A stretch of 64,000 nucleotides of DNA from positions 186,001 to 250,000 of the forward strand of contig CAXKVR010000170.1 in NCBI GenBank assembly GCA_964058845.1, written 5' to 3'. Shown here piece by piece: positions 10,400-21,865 of this stretch. Each line of letters begins with the position of its first letter. Position 1 is the first letter of the stretch. The notes below the pieces were generated by a model, which did not search any database, was not told where the DNA came from, and saw only the letters and a program-made list of their open reading frames with translations. Position numbers and translations under genes: made by a program. Origin of the DNA: Carex sylvatica (taxonomy: Eukaryota; Streptophyta; Magnoliopsida; Poales; Cyperaceae).

Positions 10400-12870
10400 T
10401 TAACTCAATATGTCTTGTCTTCCCCCAAGTATTCATAGCGAAGGTTGGGTGGCAAAGGTTTGAACTCGACCTTCGGTGCATTGAAATTTGATGAAACAGT
10501 AAAAATATGTGCAGAATTTGACGAGTGCGGGTGGCTGGGCCGCACTGGATGCTCAATGAGGACGCACTAGGCTCGGGCAATTGTTTCTACAGCTTCAGGA
10601 GGATGAGTACGGACACACTGTGTATCAGTGCGGGTGGGAGATCTGCACTCAGGGAAATTTTCATCAGCTTCAGGAGGTTTAGTGCGGATGCACTGAATGT
10701 CAGTGCGGGTGGGAGATCCACACTCAGGGAAATTTTCATCAATTTGGTCATTTTCTGGGCCGATTTCTTCTAGGTCTTTGTCCAGTTGCTCATTCACCAT
10801 CTCTTCCTCTATCTGGGTAGCTACAATTGAATCGAAAATATCCAATCTACAAATAGAATCATTATCATTTGAAGGATATTTGATGGCATTAAACATATGA
10901 AAATTTATCTTTTTGCCCTCGATGCCAAATGATATATTTTATTCTTTGACATCAATGTTTGCTCTTGCAATGGTGAGAAAATCACGCCCCAATAGGAGAG
11001 GGGTATGAGTATCTTCTTCCATCTCAACAACTACAAAATCTACAGGAACAAAGAACTTACCAATCATGACAATAACATCTTCCACTATACCCTCGGGGTA
11101 CCGTACCGTCTTATCGGCTAATTGTAATGACATTCTTGTGGGTTTCAAATCGATAAGATTTAACCTTTGGTAAATGGTCTTTGGCATAAGGCTCACGCTA
11201 GTGCCTAAATCGCATAGGCATCTCTCAAATTTGGTATCACCTATTACACATGGAATCGCAAAACTCTCCGGATCCTTCAGTTTTGGAGGTAGCTTGTTTA
11301 AGAAAAGAGCGCTACACTCCTCATTAAGGGATACCGTGCCTACTTCCTCAATTGTTCTTTTATTGCATAGAATGTCTTTCAAAATTTTTGCATAAGAGGG
11401 CATGTGAGTAATTGCTTCGGTAAAAGGGATGGTGATATTCAATTTCTTGAGGTGTTCTACGAATTTAGCATATTGTTGGTCAAGTTTATTCTTTACTAAC
11501 CTCTGAGAGAATGGTATAAACCTGTGTGGTATGACATACTTAGGAGTTTCAATAGATTTTACCTTGGCCAGGATAGAGTTACCCAGTTCTTGAGATTGAT
11601 CCGATACCGGTATATTTTCATTGAGAGAGGCCGGAGATGGTTGTGTCTCCTTTGGCGGTTGTTCCTGCTCTTCTATGCTCGACATCTTTGGTCCTTCGTA
11701 TCTCGTGCAGCTCCTCAAAGTTATAGCCTTTGCTTGCTCCCTCGGGTTGATGTCGGGCTTCCCCGGTAGTTTTCCTTGTTGGCGAGAGGATGAAGATGCT
11801 TGTTGTGCTATTTGTGTCTCTAGCATCTTTGTCTTAGTTTCTAAGAATTCAAACCTATTATTCAAGTTTCTCAAGGAATCCGAAACATCAGTGTTGGTGT
11901 TTCTTTGTTGGTTTATGAAGTCACTTTGTTGGATCATCATTTCTTGCATCATCTTTTATAGGTTGTTGCTTTGAGATGGACCTTGGTACGAGTTTTGGTT
12001 TGACCGATTTTTGTATGGATTGAAATTTCTTTGGAACTGGTTGGAATTGTCATTTTCAATCTTCTATTTGAAATTCGGATGGTTCCACCTTGTGTTAGGA
12101 TTATAAGAATTCAAATTGAAATTATCATTTTGCCTAACCTTGTTGTAGATCGGGTCATTCCTCTCATCACCTTGATTATAGAATATGGCGTTCACTTGTT
12201 CAACATCCTCTTCTTCTTGAAGAACGTGGAAATCGGCGGTGATATGAGTCATGTCTCCACATATGCCGCATGGAGCCTTCTTAGTCACGGATTTGCCATT
12301 TTGCATTTGTGTCATTTGATATTGTAAAGCCTCCATTTGGGCTCTTAAAGCGATAACCTCGTCGACTTTCATGGCTCCCGGTGTGTTGTAGGTTCGTCCA
12401 CCTCTCTCGACTGTCCACTCCCTTTGGTTGATCGCCATATCTTTAATCATTGCCATGGCTTGTTCCGGATCCATTTGTGACATTTTTCCCCTCTGCAATT
12501 GAATTCAAATGAGTTTTAGTAGCTATAGTGCAACCTCCATAAAAGAATTGAAAAAGCAACCACATGTCAAGGCCATGGTTAGGGCACAAGCATTGGAGCT
12601 CCATCCATCGGTCCCATGCCTCGGTTAGAGATTCCCCCTCGGCTTGCTTGAACGTTGTGATCTTCATCCGAAAATGTTGGGTCTTGGATGAATGGAAGTA
12701 TTTTCCTAAGAATAGCTTCTCCATGTTGTCTTATATATCGATGTTGTCCCGGTTGACTATTCTTAGCCATGTTCTTGCATTATCTCGAAGGGATAAGTGG
12801 AAGCATTTGAGTTTGAGGTTGTCTAGCTCGTCTCCTTCTCTAGCGAAAGTGCCGCAATGCTCTTCAAAAA
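10400..12870 (-). pseudogene. ATHILA gag-protease-pol N-terminus of element A
   Basis: Read leftwards: a gag helical segment (12870-12443), a zinc knuckle near 12240 reading C-x2-C-x4-H with Phe where the last Cys should be, a Gln/Asn-rich linker, then 11952-10939 (337 codons open) covering the gag end and the aspartic protease (CLCDLGTSVSLMPK near 11220-11180, PTRMSLQLADKTVRYPEGIV after it). An in-frame TAA follows the D-V-K-E at about 10939. The frame then goes on to about 10567 and holds two copies of an ENFPEC...SPTRTD module. The pol start (FKPLPPNLRYEYLGEDKTY) reads at 10500-10420 and ends in a stop. RT and beyond are deleted; sequence resembling the end of env follows directly. Confidence 0.75.
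10517..10740. repeat. GTGCGG/CCGCAC cassette inside the pol linker of element A
   Basis: AGTGCGGGTGG...CCGCACT pairs and two near-identical blocks (AGTGCGGGTGGGAGATC at about 10630 and 10700, each followed by a CAGGGAAATTTTCATCA stretch). They are in frame and encode repeated SPTRTD-QC-RT peptides. Same base pattern as in the LTR fragment at 1490-1880. Confidence 0.7.
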
Positions 12871-13088
12871 TTGAGATAAAGATGGGTCTGGAGGGGTTAC
12901 ACGGACCGTATCAGAAGTTGTGCGGTCCGTGTCAAGTACTGGGCCCCTACTCCTCAGATGGTAATCGCCCTTTGGAGGTAGTATGAATTCCAGCTTGTTC
13001 CTGAGAGAGATAAAATAAGAACAGAAAAGATAAAGATTAAAATCTAGATTAACTAAATTAAGCAAAATTCCAGAAAATAAATGATGCC

Positions 13089-13107
13089 GTCCCCGGCAAC
13101 GGTGCCA
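13089..13107 (-). other. primer binding site, tRNA-Asp type (family B)
   Basis: Minus strand TGGCACCGTTGCCGGGGAC, seven bases inside the LTR edge at 13114. It matches the 3' end of plant tRNA-Asp apart from one base (TGGCACC for TGGCGCC). ATHILA elements are known to use tRNA-Asp. Confidence 0.8.
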
Positions 13108-13113
13108 AAAACT

Positions 13114-14708
13114 TGTTCACACAAAAGCGTATGGTACAAAGTTTCAGTACAGCAAGCTGTACCTTTTAACCTTTAATACACATTCGGTTCAGACTGCAAG
13201 TGCACAGTCCTATCGAGTAGTATATCGTCGGGTATCGATCACAGGGACGGTTCAAATCTAAACCGGACTCTACTTAAATCAGTTAAAGACTAGAAGTGAG
13301 AAATGGTTGATTTTTGATATTTAATTCCTAATCAGTTCAATAATAGTAATTAAATGAAAGACAGTAAATGAACTTGGTGAAAATCAATAATAAAAGGCGT
13401 TTCCAGGGTTTCAGACTTATCTCAGTTCTGCCTCTCAGTCCCTGACACGGACCGTGTAATTTCTTACACGGGTCGTATCAGCTTACACGGACCGTGTACT
13501 GTCGTACACGGGTCGTGTGGACTTCGAGTTAATGCACCAGTCACTGTTTCTTTACGTGGTTCCTTTGTGTAGGGTTCAACTGACCAGACCTAATGTTTCT
13601 AAACCTCAACTGTCGTATATTGGTTCGAGTTACCAAGTTACTTGTTTGGAATACTAAAGGTAACCTCTTATCCGTCGATAAGAGGAAATGTTCACCTTCC
13701 GGCTACTAGTTGGTTTCCCCTGTCGGATCACTAATCCTACCTCATGTACTTAATCTGGTTGCAAGATCAAATTGGACACAGTACCTTATAGATGTGGCCT
13801 CATCTAGTGGTCAAACCAAATAATAATCAAGCAATTCAAACTAAGCAATTAAAATCAATCACAATCAAGTAAACACAAATTTTAACGTAAAAATCTAATA
13901 AATAGATGCAAAAAAAAATATTCGATTACATCTTAACCCTAGAAACAAATAAAACTACTCAAACATAGTACTAAAACAGATAACAAAGATAAAGGAATAA
14001 GAATTCATTCTAAAACCCGAAGTACAAAGAAGATCCACAACAAAAACTCGCGTCTTTTGCCTCTCAACTTCGTCTCCAAGCAATAGCCGTCAATCTATAA
14101 CCCTAGAATTGTCTCTCTGCTCCAGAATGCCCTTCTGGTGCAAGAAATCCCGTTTATATAGACTTTGGCCGACTTTCCTTCCTTCAGATTTCTTTTCAGA
14201 ACTCCAGATTTCTTTCTGGATTTGTTTGACACGACCCGTATCAAAATTGACACGGACCGTACAGAATTTCCAAAAATGCCAGATTGTAGATCTTCTCACA
14301 AGCTTTCCAAAAAGTGGTCATACACTCAAAACGGAGCTACGAGTCAAAATCTATGATTGTTTTAAGTTCGGATGCTGAAATTTCAGCATTGTTCTGGTCT
14401 GGTCGAGGCTGATAAGACCCGGACAAGATGTTGTAAGACCCGGACAAGATGTTGTACGACCCGTACAAGATATTGTAAGACCCGTACAAGATGTTGTACG
14501 ACCCGTACAAGATGTTGTAAGACCTGTATCAGAACTTCTCAAATCCAGATTTCTTCTCGATTTCATCTGATTTCTGCAAAGTAAGAACAAACTTGCAGCA
14601 GTACCATATTCTATAGATATTCAATGCAATATGACTGATTTAATGATTCTAAACACATGTTTTGGTACAAAATATAGGTCGGAAAGTAGATATGTTTACG
14701 AGATATCA
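13114..14708 (-). mobile_element. family B LTR (about 1.6 kb)
   Basis: Terminal bases on the minus strand are TG (14708) and CA (13114). The outer ends match the LTR at 45249-46779. It carries a phased ACACGG block (starts at 13445, 13466, 13485 and 13506) and a 21-bp tandem block at 14404-14530. Polyadenylation and TATA sites were not placed. Confidence 0.75.
14404..14530. repeat. 21-bp tandem repeat, about six units
   Basis: Units of the form GTAAGACCCGGACAAGATGTT alternate with GTACGACCCGTACAAGATGTT. The period is exactly 21 bp. It lies in the family B LTR. Confidence 0.9.
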
Positions 14709-15211
14709 GCCATGTTCTTGCATTATCTCGAAGGGATAAGTGGAAGCATTTGAGTTTGAGGTTGTCTAGCTCGTCTCCTTCTCTAGCGAAAGTGCCGCAA
14801 TGCTCTTCAAAAACTGCCAAGTGGGCATGTGGATCTTTATTTAGTGCTCCCCCGAATTGACTTTGGTCAAGTAGGTGGATGAGCGAGGGCTTAATGTCTC
14901 GTGGATCTTGGCCATGAGAAATGAAGCCAAAGTGGTGGCCTTATTGATGGTTACGGCCATTTCCATTGTTGTTGTTGTGCCCATTACGAGGTGGAGATAA
15001 TCCTCATACACGGGTGTTATTGCTTCCATATTGTGATTGTTCGTCATGGACGGATGGTTCGCCGTGGTTGGATTGGTTTTCCATGCTTAGATGTTTTTCT
15101 TCTTCTTCTACAATTGTGGGAAAAAGAGTTCTTCCGGTGCTCATAGAATGCTTCAAAAAGAACCAAGATTAGTTTCCAACCAAAAAGTAAAAACTTAGTA
15201 TTTAACCGATA
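14708..15211 (-). pseudogene. gag N-terminal part and leader of element A
   Basis: The minus frame through 15047-14708 contains an Asn/Thr-rich leader peptide, then the gag stretch AVFEEHCGTFAREGDELDNL, followed by LKLKCFHLSLRDNARTWL. It is interrupted at 14708, where the family B LTR begins. The gag continues on the other side of the insertion at 12870 after the 106-bp duplication. Confidence 0.65.
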
Positions 15212-15230
15212 CTTCCTGGCAACGGCGTCA
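15212..15230 (-). other. primer binding site, tRNA-Asp type (element A)
   Basis: Minus strand TGACGCCGTTGCCAGGAAG, with one change from the tRNA-Asp match (TGACGCC for TGGCGCC). It lies six bases from the LTR start at 15237. Confidence 0.75.
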
Positions 15231-15236
15231 AAAATA

Positions 15237-17500
15237 TGTTGCACCAAAAATGTATAGTACAAAGTTTCAGTACAGCAAGCCGTACCTTTTAACCTTAAAT
15301 ACACTTTCAGTTTAGATTGCAAGTGTACAATCCTACCGTGTAGTATATTATCGGGTATCGATCCTCTGAGAGTAAGTTTAGATACTAGGTTTAGACTTTA
15401 TTAATTAATTTCAGAAAATAATAAAAAGAGTGCAATAAAATATAATGAGGGGGGTTTGTTTAAGTAATCCTAAGTTGGGTTCAATACCCGAGAATAATGA
15501 ATTGTAAACAATAGATGTAAATAAAGAAAGTAAAGATTGGTTTGCTTTCAAGTTAAGAAGATCTAGGGGTATTCGATCTACAATTCCTTGCTAATTCAAT
15601 CTATTCGGTTTGTTTATATTCATGTTTAATTTTAATGAGATTTCTAACCTAATTCATTCTTGGAATATTGATGTTATATCTTGGGTGAACAGATTAATTT
15701 GCCTCAAATTCTAGGGTTTTTACAAACCCTAAAGGGATATTTAATACACATAATTCAAGACAAACATTAATATTCCAAGAAACTTAAAATTGATTTATGA
15801 TTTGTGTTAGCCTTTGGAACAAATATTGATAAAAATACTTTGGATGAACGGATTAATGTTCCTCCATTGTTAGGGCTGTCACTCACCTAATCGGGATTTT
15901 TAATACACATAATTCAAAGTATTTCACAATATTTGTTCTAAGGTGTCCAAACTAGGGGTTTGACTTCAGCAATACCCACTTCACCAAACCCTAACTCTAA
16001 TTTCTAGAGATTCGATTTATATCCCAGTGTTAATAAGATATCCTATATCTTTATGATTTGATTGATACTCTCCTTAACTCAACCTATGCTAGAGTTTAAT
16101 GATTAAAGTGTAAAAACAGGACATAGCAAGATTTCTAACTACTTTAATTCATTAAACCTAACATGATACTTATAATTGCAAGTATAACGAAATCATAAAG
16201 AATAATTCACAGAAATCATCATTAAATCAAACAATCATAATAAAAATAATATAACCGAATAAATATAATTAAATAAGTTCATGTATTAACCTAAACTCCT
16301 AGAGGGAGATCTACTCTCACTTGGAGAGATCCATTACAAAGATTGGCAAAAATAAGAAGAAATGAAATAAAGAAATAGTTATATGTACTGGATTTGAGAA
16401 ATAAAATTGTTTTCCTTGATATTTGGTTCTTTTGATTGCATTTTCTTGCTCTTTTACTGTTCTGATTTGATATTTCTTTCTAAAATCATTTAAATATGTA
16501 TATAAATATATATTAACATTAACAAACCAAAAGTCCATTGTTTTAGTATAAACCTTTCATAAAAATCACATTTTTATGCATATTTTATATTTTTATTTTC
16601 TTTTCTGCCTTCCCTAAACCATTTTATAAATTAATTGTAGGCAAGAATGAGTGTAGTGAGCCAGCTGGCATCCTTGCTCATTTAAACCTATGTTTTATTT
16701 ACAAAAATGGTTAAAAATGGGAAATAAAGTGATTTAATCAAAAGATAAACACACAAGGGTTGTTTAAAGTGAGCCAGCTGGCATCCTTTGCAGTTCTCAA
16801 CCCTAAGTCCACTTGAGAGAGCCTAGATGCAAGTAAATCTAAAGAAATGTTGAAGTTATGCCCTTTAAAATGGCTAATTTCATCATTTTGGAGGGTATAT
16901 TTGTAAATAGCGAGAAACTGAGGATTGAAATGTAAATATATAACAGTTATGCTGTCATATACTATTTACATTCTTTGTCCTATGAAGTTTTGATGATATT
17001 GCTTTTTAAAATCAAGTGGATATGCTCAAAGACATGATTTTCTGAAATTCAGGGACCTCCCTGCATATTTGAAAAGTCTGACATGTTTTAAAATATATTC
17101 AGGGACTAATCTTAAAGCCCATATATGATCAAAAAGATACCTTTTTCATATAAACCCCTCTGATTAAAGAAAATATGCAGAGAGACCCCTGGAAATTTAC
17201 ATAAAGGCCCCTGGCAGCATAAAATCTTTATAAACATGCCCCTGAGAGCCCAATTTTCATTCCATACCCTATAAAAATCCAAATTACAACATCAGGTCCC
17301 TGAAAATTTACAAATAGGTCCCCGGGAGTATAAAAACTTCACAAACAAGTCCTTTCAGTCCTTTTTGGCCATAACTTCTTTGTTTCAAGTCCAAATCGAC
17401 TCAAACCAGTTCCAAATGAATCCAAATTCAATTCTCTATGATCCTAAGTAATAATTGAACATGTTTAAAATTTCATTATAATCTAAAATGACCAAAATAC
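15237..17500 (-). mobile_element. element A LTR (5' LTR on the minus strand), outer limit uncertain
   Basis: Begins TGTTGCACC on the + strand. Bases 15250-15500 match the reverse complement of 2195-1950. It then turns into long AT-rich DNA. Two GTGAGCCAGCTGGCATCC copies occur at about 16655 and 16768. The stretch 17040-17500, with repeated GGTCCCTG/GGGACC phrases, resembles LTR sequence but could belong to another element. No closing terminal CA could be tied to a target duplication. Confidence 0.5.
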
Positions 17501-18594
17501 CCCTCTCTCGACATATTTTTATAGGAATGATATTTGAATATGTATTTCTCAAATTTAAATTATACAAACGATACTTCCTTGCATATTCTTATATACTGAA
17601 AATATTAAATACACATGCATGTTCACATAGGATCAAGATAAAATGTCCAGATCATGTCCAAATCAGTCAATAAATTACTAAACGACCAAATGAACCTTAC
17701 ATGAGCCCCCTTTTAAAGCCCCATTACTCAGTTCACAACCAATAGGCACAAATCCTAAAATGAACGAGGTGTTCAGCTTGACTCGAAAGGTCTTTCTGAT
17801 GTAATTAATGGTGGGGGTTGCGCCCATCGAGAGTTAAACGTCCACACAATTGAAAATAAGAAAGCCTCGACGAACCGATCATGAACGTAAGTACGCCGCA
17901 AGGGTGAACCTGGAGGAAAGCAGGGAGAGAGAGAAGAGAAATCTGATGCGTCACATCGTCACATCGCCCCGCACCGTCAGCTAACTTGACGAACCATAGA
18001 AACTAAAACTCTCAGTGTGCGAACTTTTCTGCCGTCTACAGTCTTGCATGAGCAACATGACATAATATGCACATTCCCAGCTGGCTGGTTGTTGTGGGCA
18101 CTATATAACAAGTTTGAAAAAATTGAAATGTATGTTAATGAGCATACAAATAGCTTATATGTTTAGATATTCATAATTTTTTGCATCTAGGTCCCTATAA
18201 TCATATCTCAATAGAAACTATTACCTTGCAATTGTTATGAATCGTTAAAGAAGTACCCATTACCCTGACGAAGACACTGTTGAAATATGAACACATTGAA
18301 CAATCAATACTTATGAGAGATATTTAAAATGATAAAATAATAAAAAAATTATTAGCATTCTAAACAAACGTAAAATTTAGAAATGCACTCACTCCTCGAC
18401 CGCAGCAGAGATTATTAGCATTTTTTTACTCTTCTTATCGGAATCGTACACGTACAATGCACTTTCTCTTGGCATAAACATGGCTAATATCCAATGATTT
18501 CTGCATGTTAGGTTTATAGCATGTCATATTCTATAATTTATATGAATTGAAAGAAATATAATAAAATTAGAATATATATATATAACACTAACAT
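17501..18594. other. unassigned AT-rich DNA
   Basis: No convincing gene. A GC-richer patch (17760-18010) contains CGTCACATCGTCACATCGCCC-like short repeats. The remainder is AT-rich. It may hold a CACTA subterminal region, but no terminus was seen. Confidence 0.35.
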
Positions 18595-18599
18595 TTGAT

Positions 18600-19250
18600 G
18601 GTAAGGTATGAAGATCAATCTCTTGTCCTGATTTGCTTCGAGTGTTTCCCTATGTATTGAAGTGTACCTCCTTGGTCATCATTCAGCATGGTGGCATTCG
18701 TTCGCTGGGGATCCATGAGACCACTCTGCTCATCGAGAAATTTTTCCTTGATGAATTTGTGCCAATACCTAAAAAAAAAAGGCATGCAGGTGTTCTCAAT
18801 TTTGTGAAATTTGAATTAAAAGTACTAAATTCTGTCATTATTATGAATATTAACTCACAGCATCCAAATCTGAATGACTGGTACAGTGAGCCACTGCCAT
18901 GGTGTAAGCAAGGCCGCATAATCATCTACATAAAAAGATATGGAGTCTACTGAACAGAAAAGGTCAAGTGGCAGATCAATTTTGAATGGACTGCCATCTA
19001 GCTCTGAAAATCAATTACGCAGCTGCTTGAATGTTCATCCTAGCTTGTCAAAATTGATATGATCAAATGCCTTGATGTGACTCATTGCGTTCCGACCTCC
19101 AGGAACTTATACCTCTTTGCGTGGTTCCTGCAAAATTTCGTAATAAATTAAAATAAAATCCATAATCAACTATAACTATATCATATAGATACAAATTAAG
19201 AAGTATAAGAACTTAATAATAATATACCTCATCTGAACTTGTTGATATCA
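18600..19250 (-). pseudogene. possible C-terminal (Ulp1-protease-like) exons of the CACTA gene, decayed
   Basis: On the minus strand an exon ending ...NMVISTSSDE with donor GAG|GTATAT (about 19229) is followed, after an acceptor near 19135, by a frame containing FSELDGSPFKIDLPLDLF (about 19000), then a segment ending WQWLTVPVIQIWML (about 18870) and stop codons. The pattern (short acidic-hydrophobic linker, then W-L-x-V-x-x-I-Q-x-W) resembles the region before Ulp1 domains in plant CACTA proteins. At least three stops break it. Family assignment is weak. Confidence 0.35.
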
Positions 19251-19295
19251 CCATATTTGATCTATTATTTGATCTATCAGGAAGTAACTGACATT

Positions 19296-19430
19296 CTGAG
19301 ACTCTGCATGTGAGTTGCATCAACCTTGACGTGAGTCGCTTCACACTCTCACACTACTACAGACGCTAGCCGCATCAGAAGAACTCTGATGTGAGTCGCA
19401 TCACTATTGACGCAGTTGCATCGGAGTTTT
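19296..19430. repeat. duplicated GTGAGTCGCATCA block with a CACTA-like end
   Basis: GTGAGTTGCATCA...TTGACGTGAGTCGC (19310-19345) recurs in the same orientation as GTGAGTCGCATCA...TTGACGCAGTTGC (19391-19425). Between them is CACTACTACAGACGC (19354), the shape of a CACTA terminal inverted repeat. No partner end or 3-bp target duplication was found. Confidence 0.4.
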
Positions 19431-19960
19431 CCAGAGCAGAAGGCGGAGGCTCAATAGAGGCCCAATTAAGGCCAAAGCTGAAAAGGTCATTTGAAAAGGC
19501 TATAAAAGGGCATTCTCTGCCACTAACAGAAAAGAAGGGAATCCAACAACCTAGTTCAAAAAGAGAGATCGAGCGTGAGAGCTGAGGAGTGAAGATTGGA
19601 AGAGCTTCACAGATAAGGGGAGGTTTAAGAAATCTGCATCCTAAATAGCATCCACCATTACTCTTGCATGGTCGGGCGGCATAGGCCTACTGTGAATTGT
19701 TCCACCTTGTACAACTGAAACATGAATTGTCCCTACGGCCACTACAAGAGTATTCCCACCCACATTTGCCTAGAGTTTGTAGCTTAGTTCTGCCTTATGT
19801 ATAAATATATGTATTTACTCGAATAAAATTTGAATATATATGAATTTAAGGCATAGGCCTACTGATTCAAATCTAAATTTGCATTACCTCAGTAAACCCA
19901 GAAAGATTTGCATATGATTTGACTGACTGGCAGCTGCTCTAAACGACTATTGGGTTATAC
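19431..19960 (+). other. unassigned segment with TATA box, LTR- or promoter-like
   Basis: CTATAAAAGGGCATTCTC at 19500 is a good plant TATA box. GGCATAGGCCTACTG occurs twice (19680 and 19851). A 64-codon open frame (19391-19585) is not supported as a gene. Confidence 0.35.
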
Positions 19961-20307
19961 GTCTTTTCTTGTTAGCCCATTGTCTGCCGTAATCTCTTTT
20001 CTATTCCTCTTACTCTCTCCTCGACTCTTTGATCCACTATCGCGTCAAATTCTTCTTCGGACCTCGAGTAAGTGCATCTCCTCCTTATCGAGCTCTTACC
20101 GAATGTTGTTTTCATTGGAACCAGACCTCCCACTCCTCTCACCCTCCCAGGATGTTCCGAATTTGGCAGAGATTTTTCCAAAACATTGTCGTATCGTACG
20201 ATGGCCAACTGGCCTTGTTTAAAACCCGCTTCTTGTTCTTCCTAAAATGACAACATACATGTTATAACATAATAAATTAAAGTTGAGGTTTCAATCAATG
20301 ACAATAT

Positions 20308-21254
20308 CTAAATCCTCACAATTCTGTTGATGACCGGTACGTATTTTTCTGGATAAAAGCATTCCTTGGTCTCGTTTGAGAGTTTCTGTCTTGCTAGTTT
20401 CCATGTGACGTGCCTATGCTCAACCGACAAATCAACAAACTCCTTTGGTGTCAATGCAGTACTAGTTGACTCTTGGAAAGACGGATCACTAGATGCTTTC
20501 TCATTTGCAATTGCCTGCATAGCATCTTTAAGTATACTATGAAAACCATCACCATTATAATCTCTGGATCCTAAGAAATGTGGATACTCGTTGTGGGCCT
20601 GATTCGCCTTCCCAATATGGCTGGCAGCCTACAATTTGAACAAAGAAATAATTGGCCTTAATTATAAAAAAATTTAAATTCTTAATTAATTAGAGATAAG
20701 GTAGGTGGTCCATAGAAATAAACATTCATCAAATTCCTCCATCTCTCGATACTTGCAAAATTCTTCCCAATCTTTTTCTTCAATCTGGAGCTTAGCAAAA
20801 TCAGGCGTCCTACCCTCGCGCCACACTTTAGTCATTTCGGTTCGCCATTTCCGGTGATAAGTAGCCATTCTTTGATAATAATATTTCTCCACTTCTTCAT
20901 TGTCTTTGATACCCCAGTCCACCTTACAAACAAATAGAAATAAAAAATTAGAGTTAGTTAATATCAAATGAAAGCTTGTGAAATTAGTACCAAATTTGTT
21001 TACCTTAATTATTTCTCATATTTTTTGCTTGTTCTCATATGAAACATCTTTCCATCGTTGGAACCTTAGAGGAACATTCCTTCTTACCAATATCCCAAAT
21101 TCTGTTGCAAAACTCGTTGTATCTCGAGTAACAACTGGCCTGTGAAATTTGTCAAGTTCCAGCTTTTTGCCTTTCTTGTTAAACTTCTCCTTAATTTTGT
21201 TAGGTCCTCTTCCTCGTTTCTTAGCCAAGGCTATCTCACTATCACCTTCCATAT
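20308..21254 (-). pseudogene. CACTA (En/Spm) transposase-associated protein, Ptta/En-Spm family, decayed
   Basis: Coding begins at ATG 21252, two bases after an acceptor. Exon 1 (21254-21004) is Lys-rich with PNKIKEKFNKKGKKLELD, then TDTTSFATEFGI-like and VPLRFQRWKDV segments. It carries a TGA (near 21022) where the family has Trp in KQKIWEIIK. A donor AAG|GTAAAC ends it. The next exon (from about 20925) reads VDWGIKDNEEVEKYYYQRM then HRKWRTEMTKVWREGR, the best-known part of the Ptta/En-Spm domain. The third (about 20630-20308) ends ...FYPEKYVPVINRIVRI. The role in vivo is unclear; the family accompanies CACTA transposases. The nonsense codon makes the copy inactive unless readthrough occurs. 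Confidence 0.72.
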
Positions 21255-21865
21255 CTGAAGCAAGAATAGTATATATGAAGGCAACAATTAAATAGGCATA
21301 TTTGAGTAAAAAAGTTTACCAATATTCCGATTATAACTCAATTAAGCAACTAGGGTTAACAATATTCCGAATTAGCAACTAGGGTTAACTCAATGCCAAA
21401 TAAAATTACCAATACTTGAGCAATACCAAATAAAATTAGCAATATAATTTGCAATGCCTTTATACCAATACTTGAGCAATACCAAATAAAATTAGCAATA
21501 TAATTTGCAATGCCTTTGTACCAATACTTGAGCAATACCAAATAAAATTCTCACAATGCCTTGGTACCAAGTATACTTGAGTAACTAGGGTTAACAAACA
21601 AGGTTTAATAATTTCTAATAAGCAATTAAGAGAATTGCTAACAATTTCTAATAAGCCTTGGTACTAATTTTAATAAACAATTTCTAATAAGCAATAATTT
21701 CTAATTAGCAACAAGGTTTAATAGTTTATAATCCGAATTTCTAATAAATCGAATTAGCAACAATTTCTAATCCGAATTAACAATAATTTCTAATCCGAAT
21801 TGCTAACGATTTCTAAATAATTCCTAATAAACTGATTTTAGAGAGGAAGAGGGAGAGGGGACTTA
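21255..21865 (-). other. 5' UTR intron of the CACTA gene
   Basis: Donor CTCGG|GTAAGT (minus) at 21867/21866; acceptor CTTCAG ends at 21255, two bases before the ATG. It is 611 bp, AT-rich, full of CTAATAAGCAA and CCGAATTAGCAAC variants. Confidence 0.55.
21415..21560. repeat. 56-bp tandem repeat, 2.6 units
   Basis: CTTGAGCAATACCAAATAAA starts at 21415, 21471 and 21527, so the period is exactly 56 bp. It lies inside the 5' UTR intron. Confidence 0.9.

Larger units (their letters stand above)
12871..14707 (-). mobile_element. ATHILA family B piece: LTR + PBS + leader inserted in element A gag
   Basis: On the minus strand it starts at the exact LTR 5' end (TGATATC at 14708) and runs through the LTR (to 13114, ...GAACA), the PBS and about 240 bp of leader, then stops at 12871. 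It is the same family as the LTR at 45249-46779. There is no gag, pol or second LTR of its own. Its leader has the pair ACACGGACCGTATC and TGCGGTCCGTGTC with 21-bp phase (CGG at 12902 and 12923). Confidence 0.75.
12765..14813. repeat. exact 106-bp direct duplication, copies at 12765-12870 and 14708-14813
   Basis: Both copies begin AGCCATGTTCTTGCATTATC and end GCTCTTCAAAAA, with no mismatch that I can find. They are gag coding sequence (minus strand). The flanking bases diverge at once (T/C on the left, T/C on the right). Between the copies lies an LTR plus leader of a different ATHILA family. Confidence 0.9.
9081..16650 (-). mobile_element. ATHILA-type Ty3/gypsy element A, internally deleted and interrupted
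   Basis: Order on the minus strand: LTR from 15237 upward, PBS 15212-15230, gag start 15190-14708, inserted foreign LTR piece 14707-12871, gag and protease 12870-10939, pol N-terminus to about 10400, a short env-like C-terminal remnant to about 10236, and 3' noncoding sequence to about 9081. Most of RT, RNase H, integrase and the env-like ORF is missing. No 3' LTR was found, because the element is cut at the Tat fragment. The upper limit of the LTR is not fixed. Confidence 0.7.
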
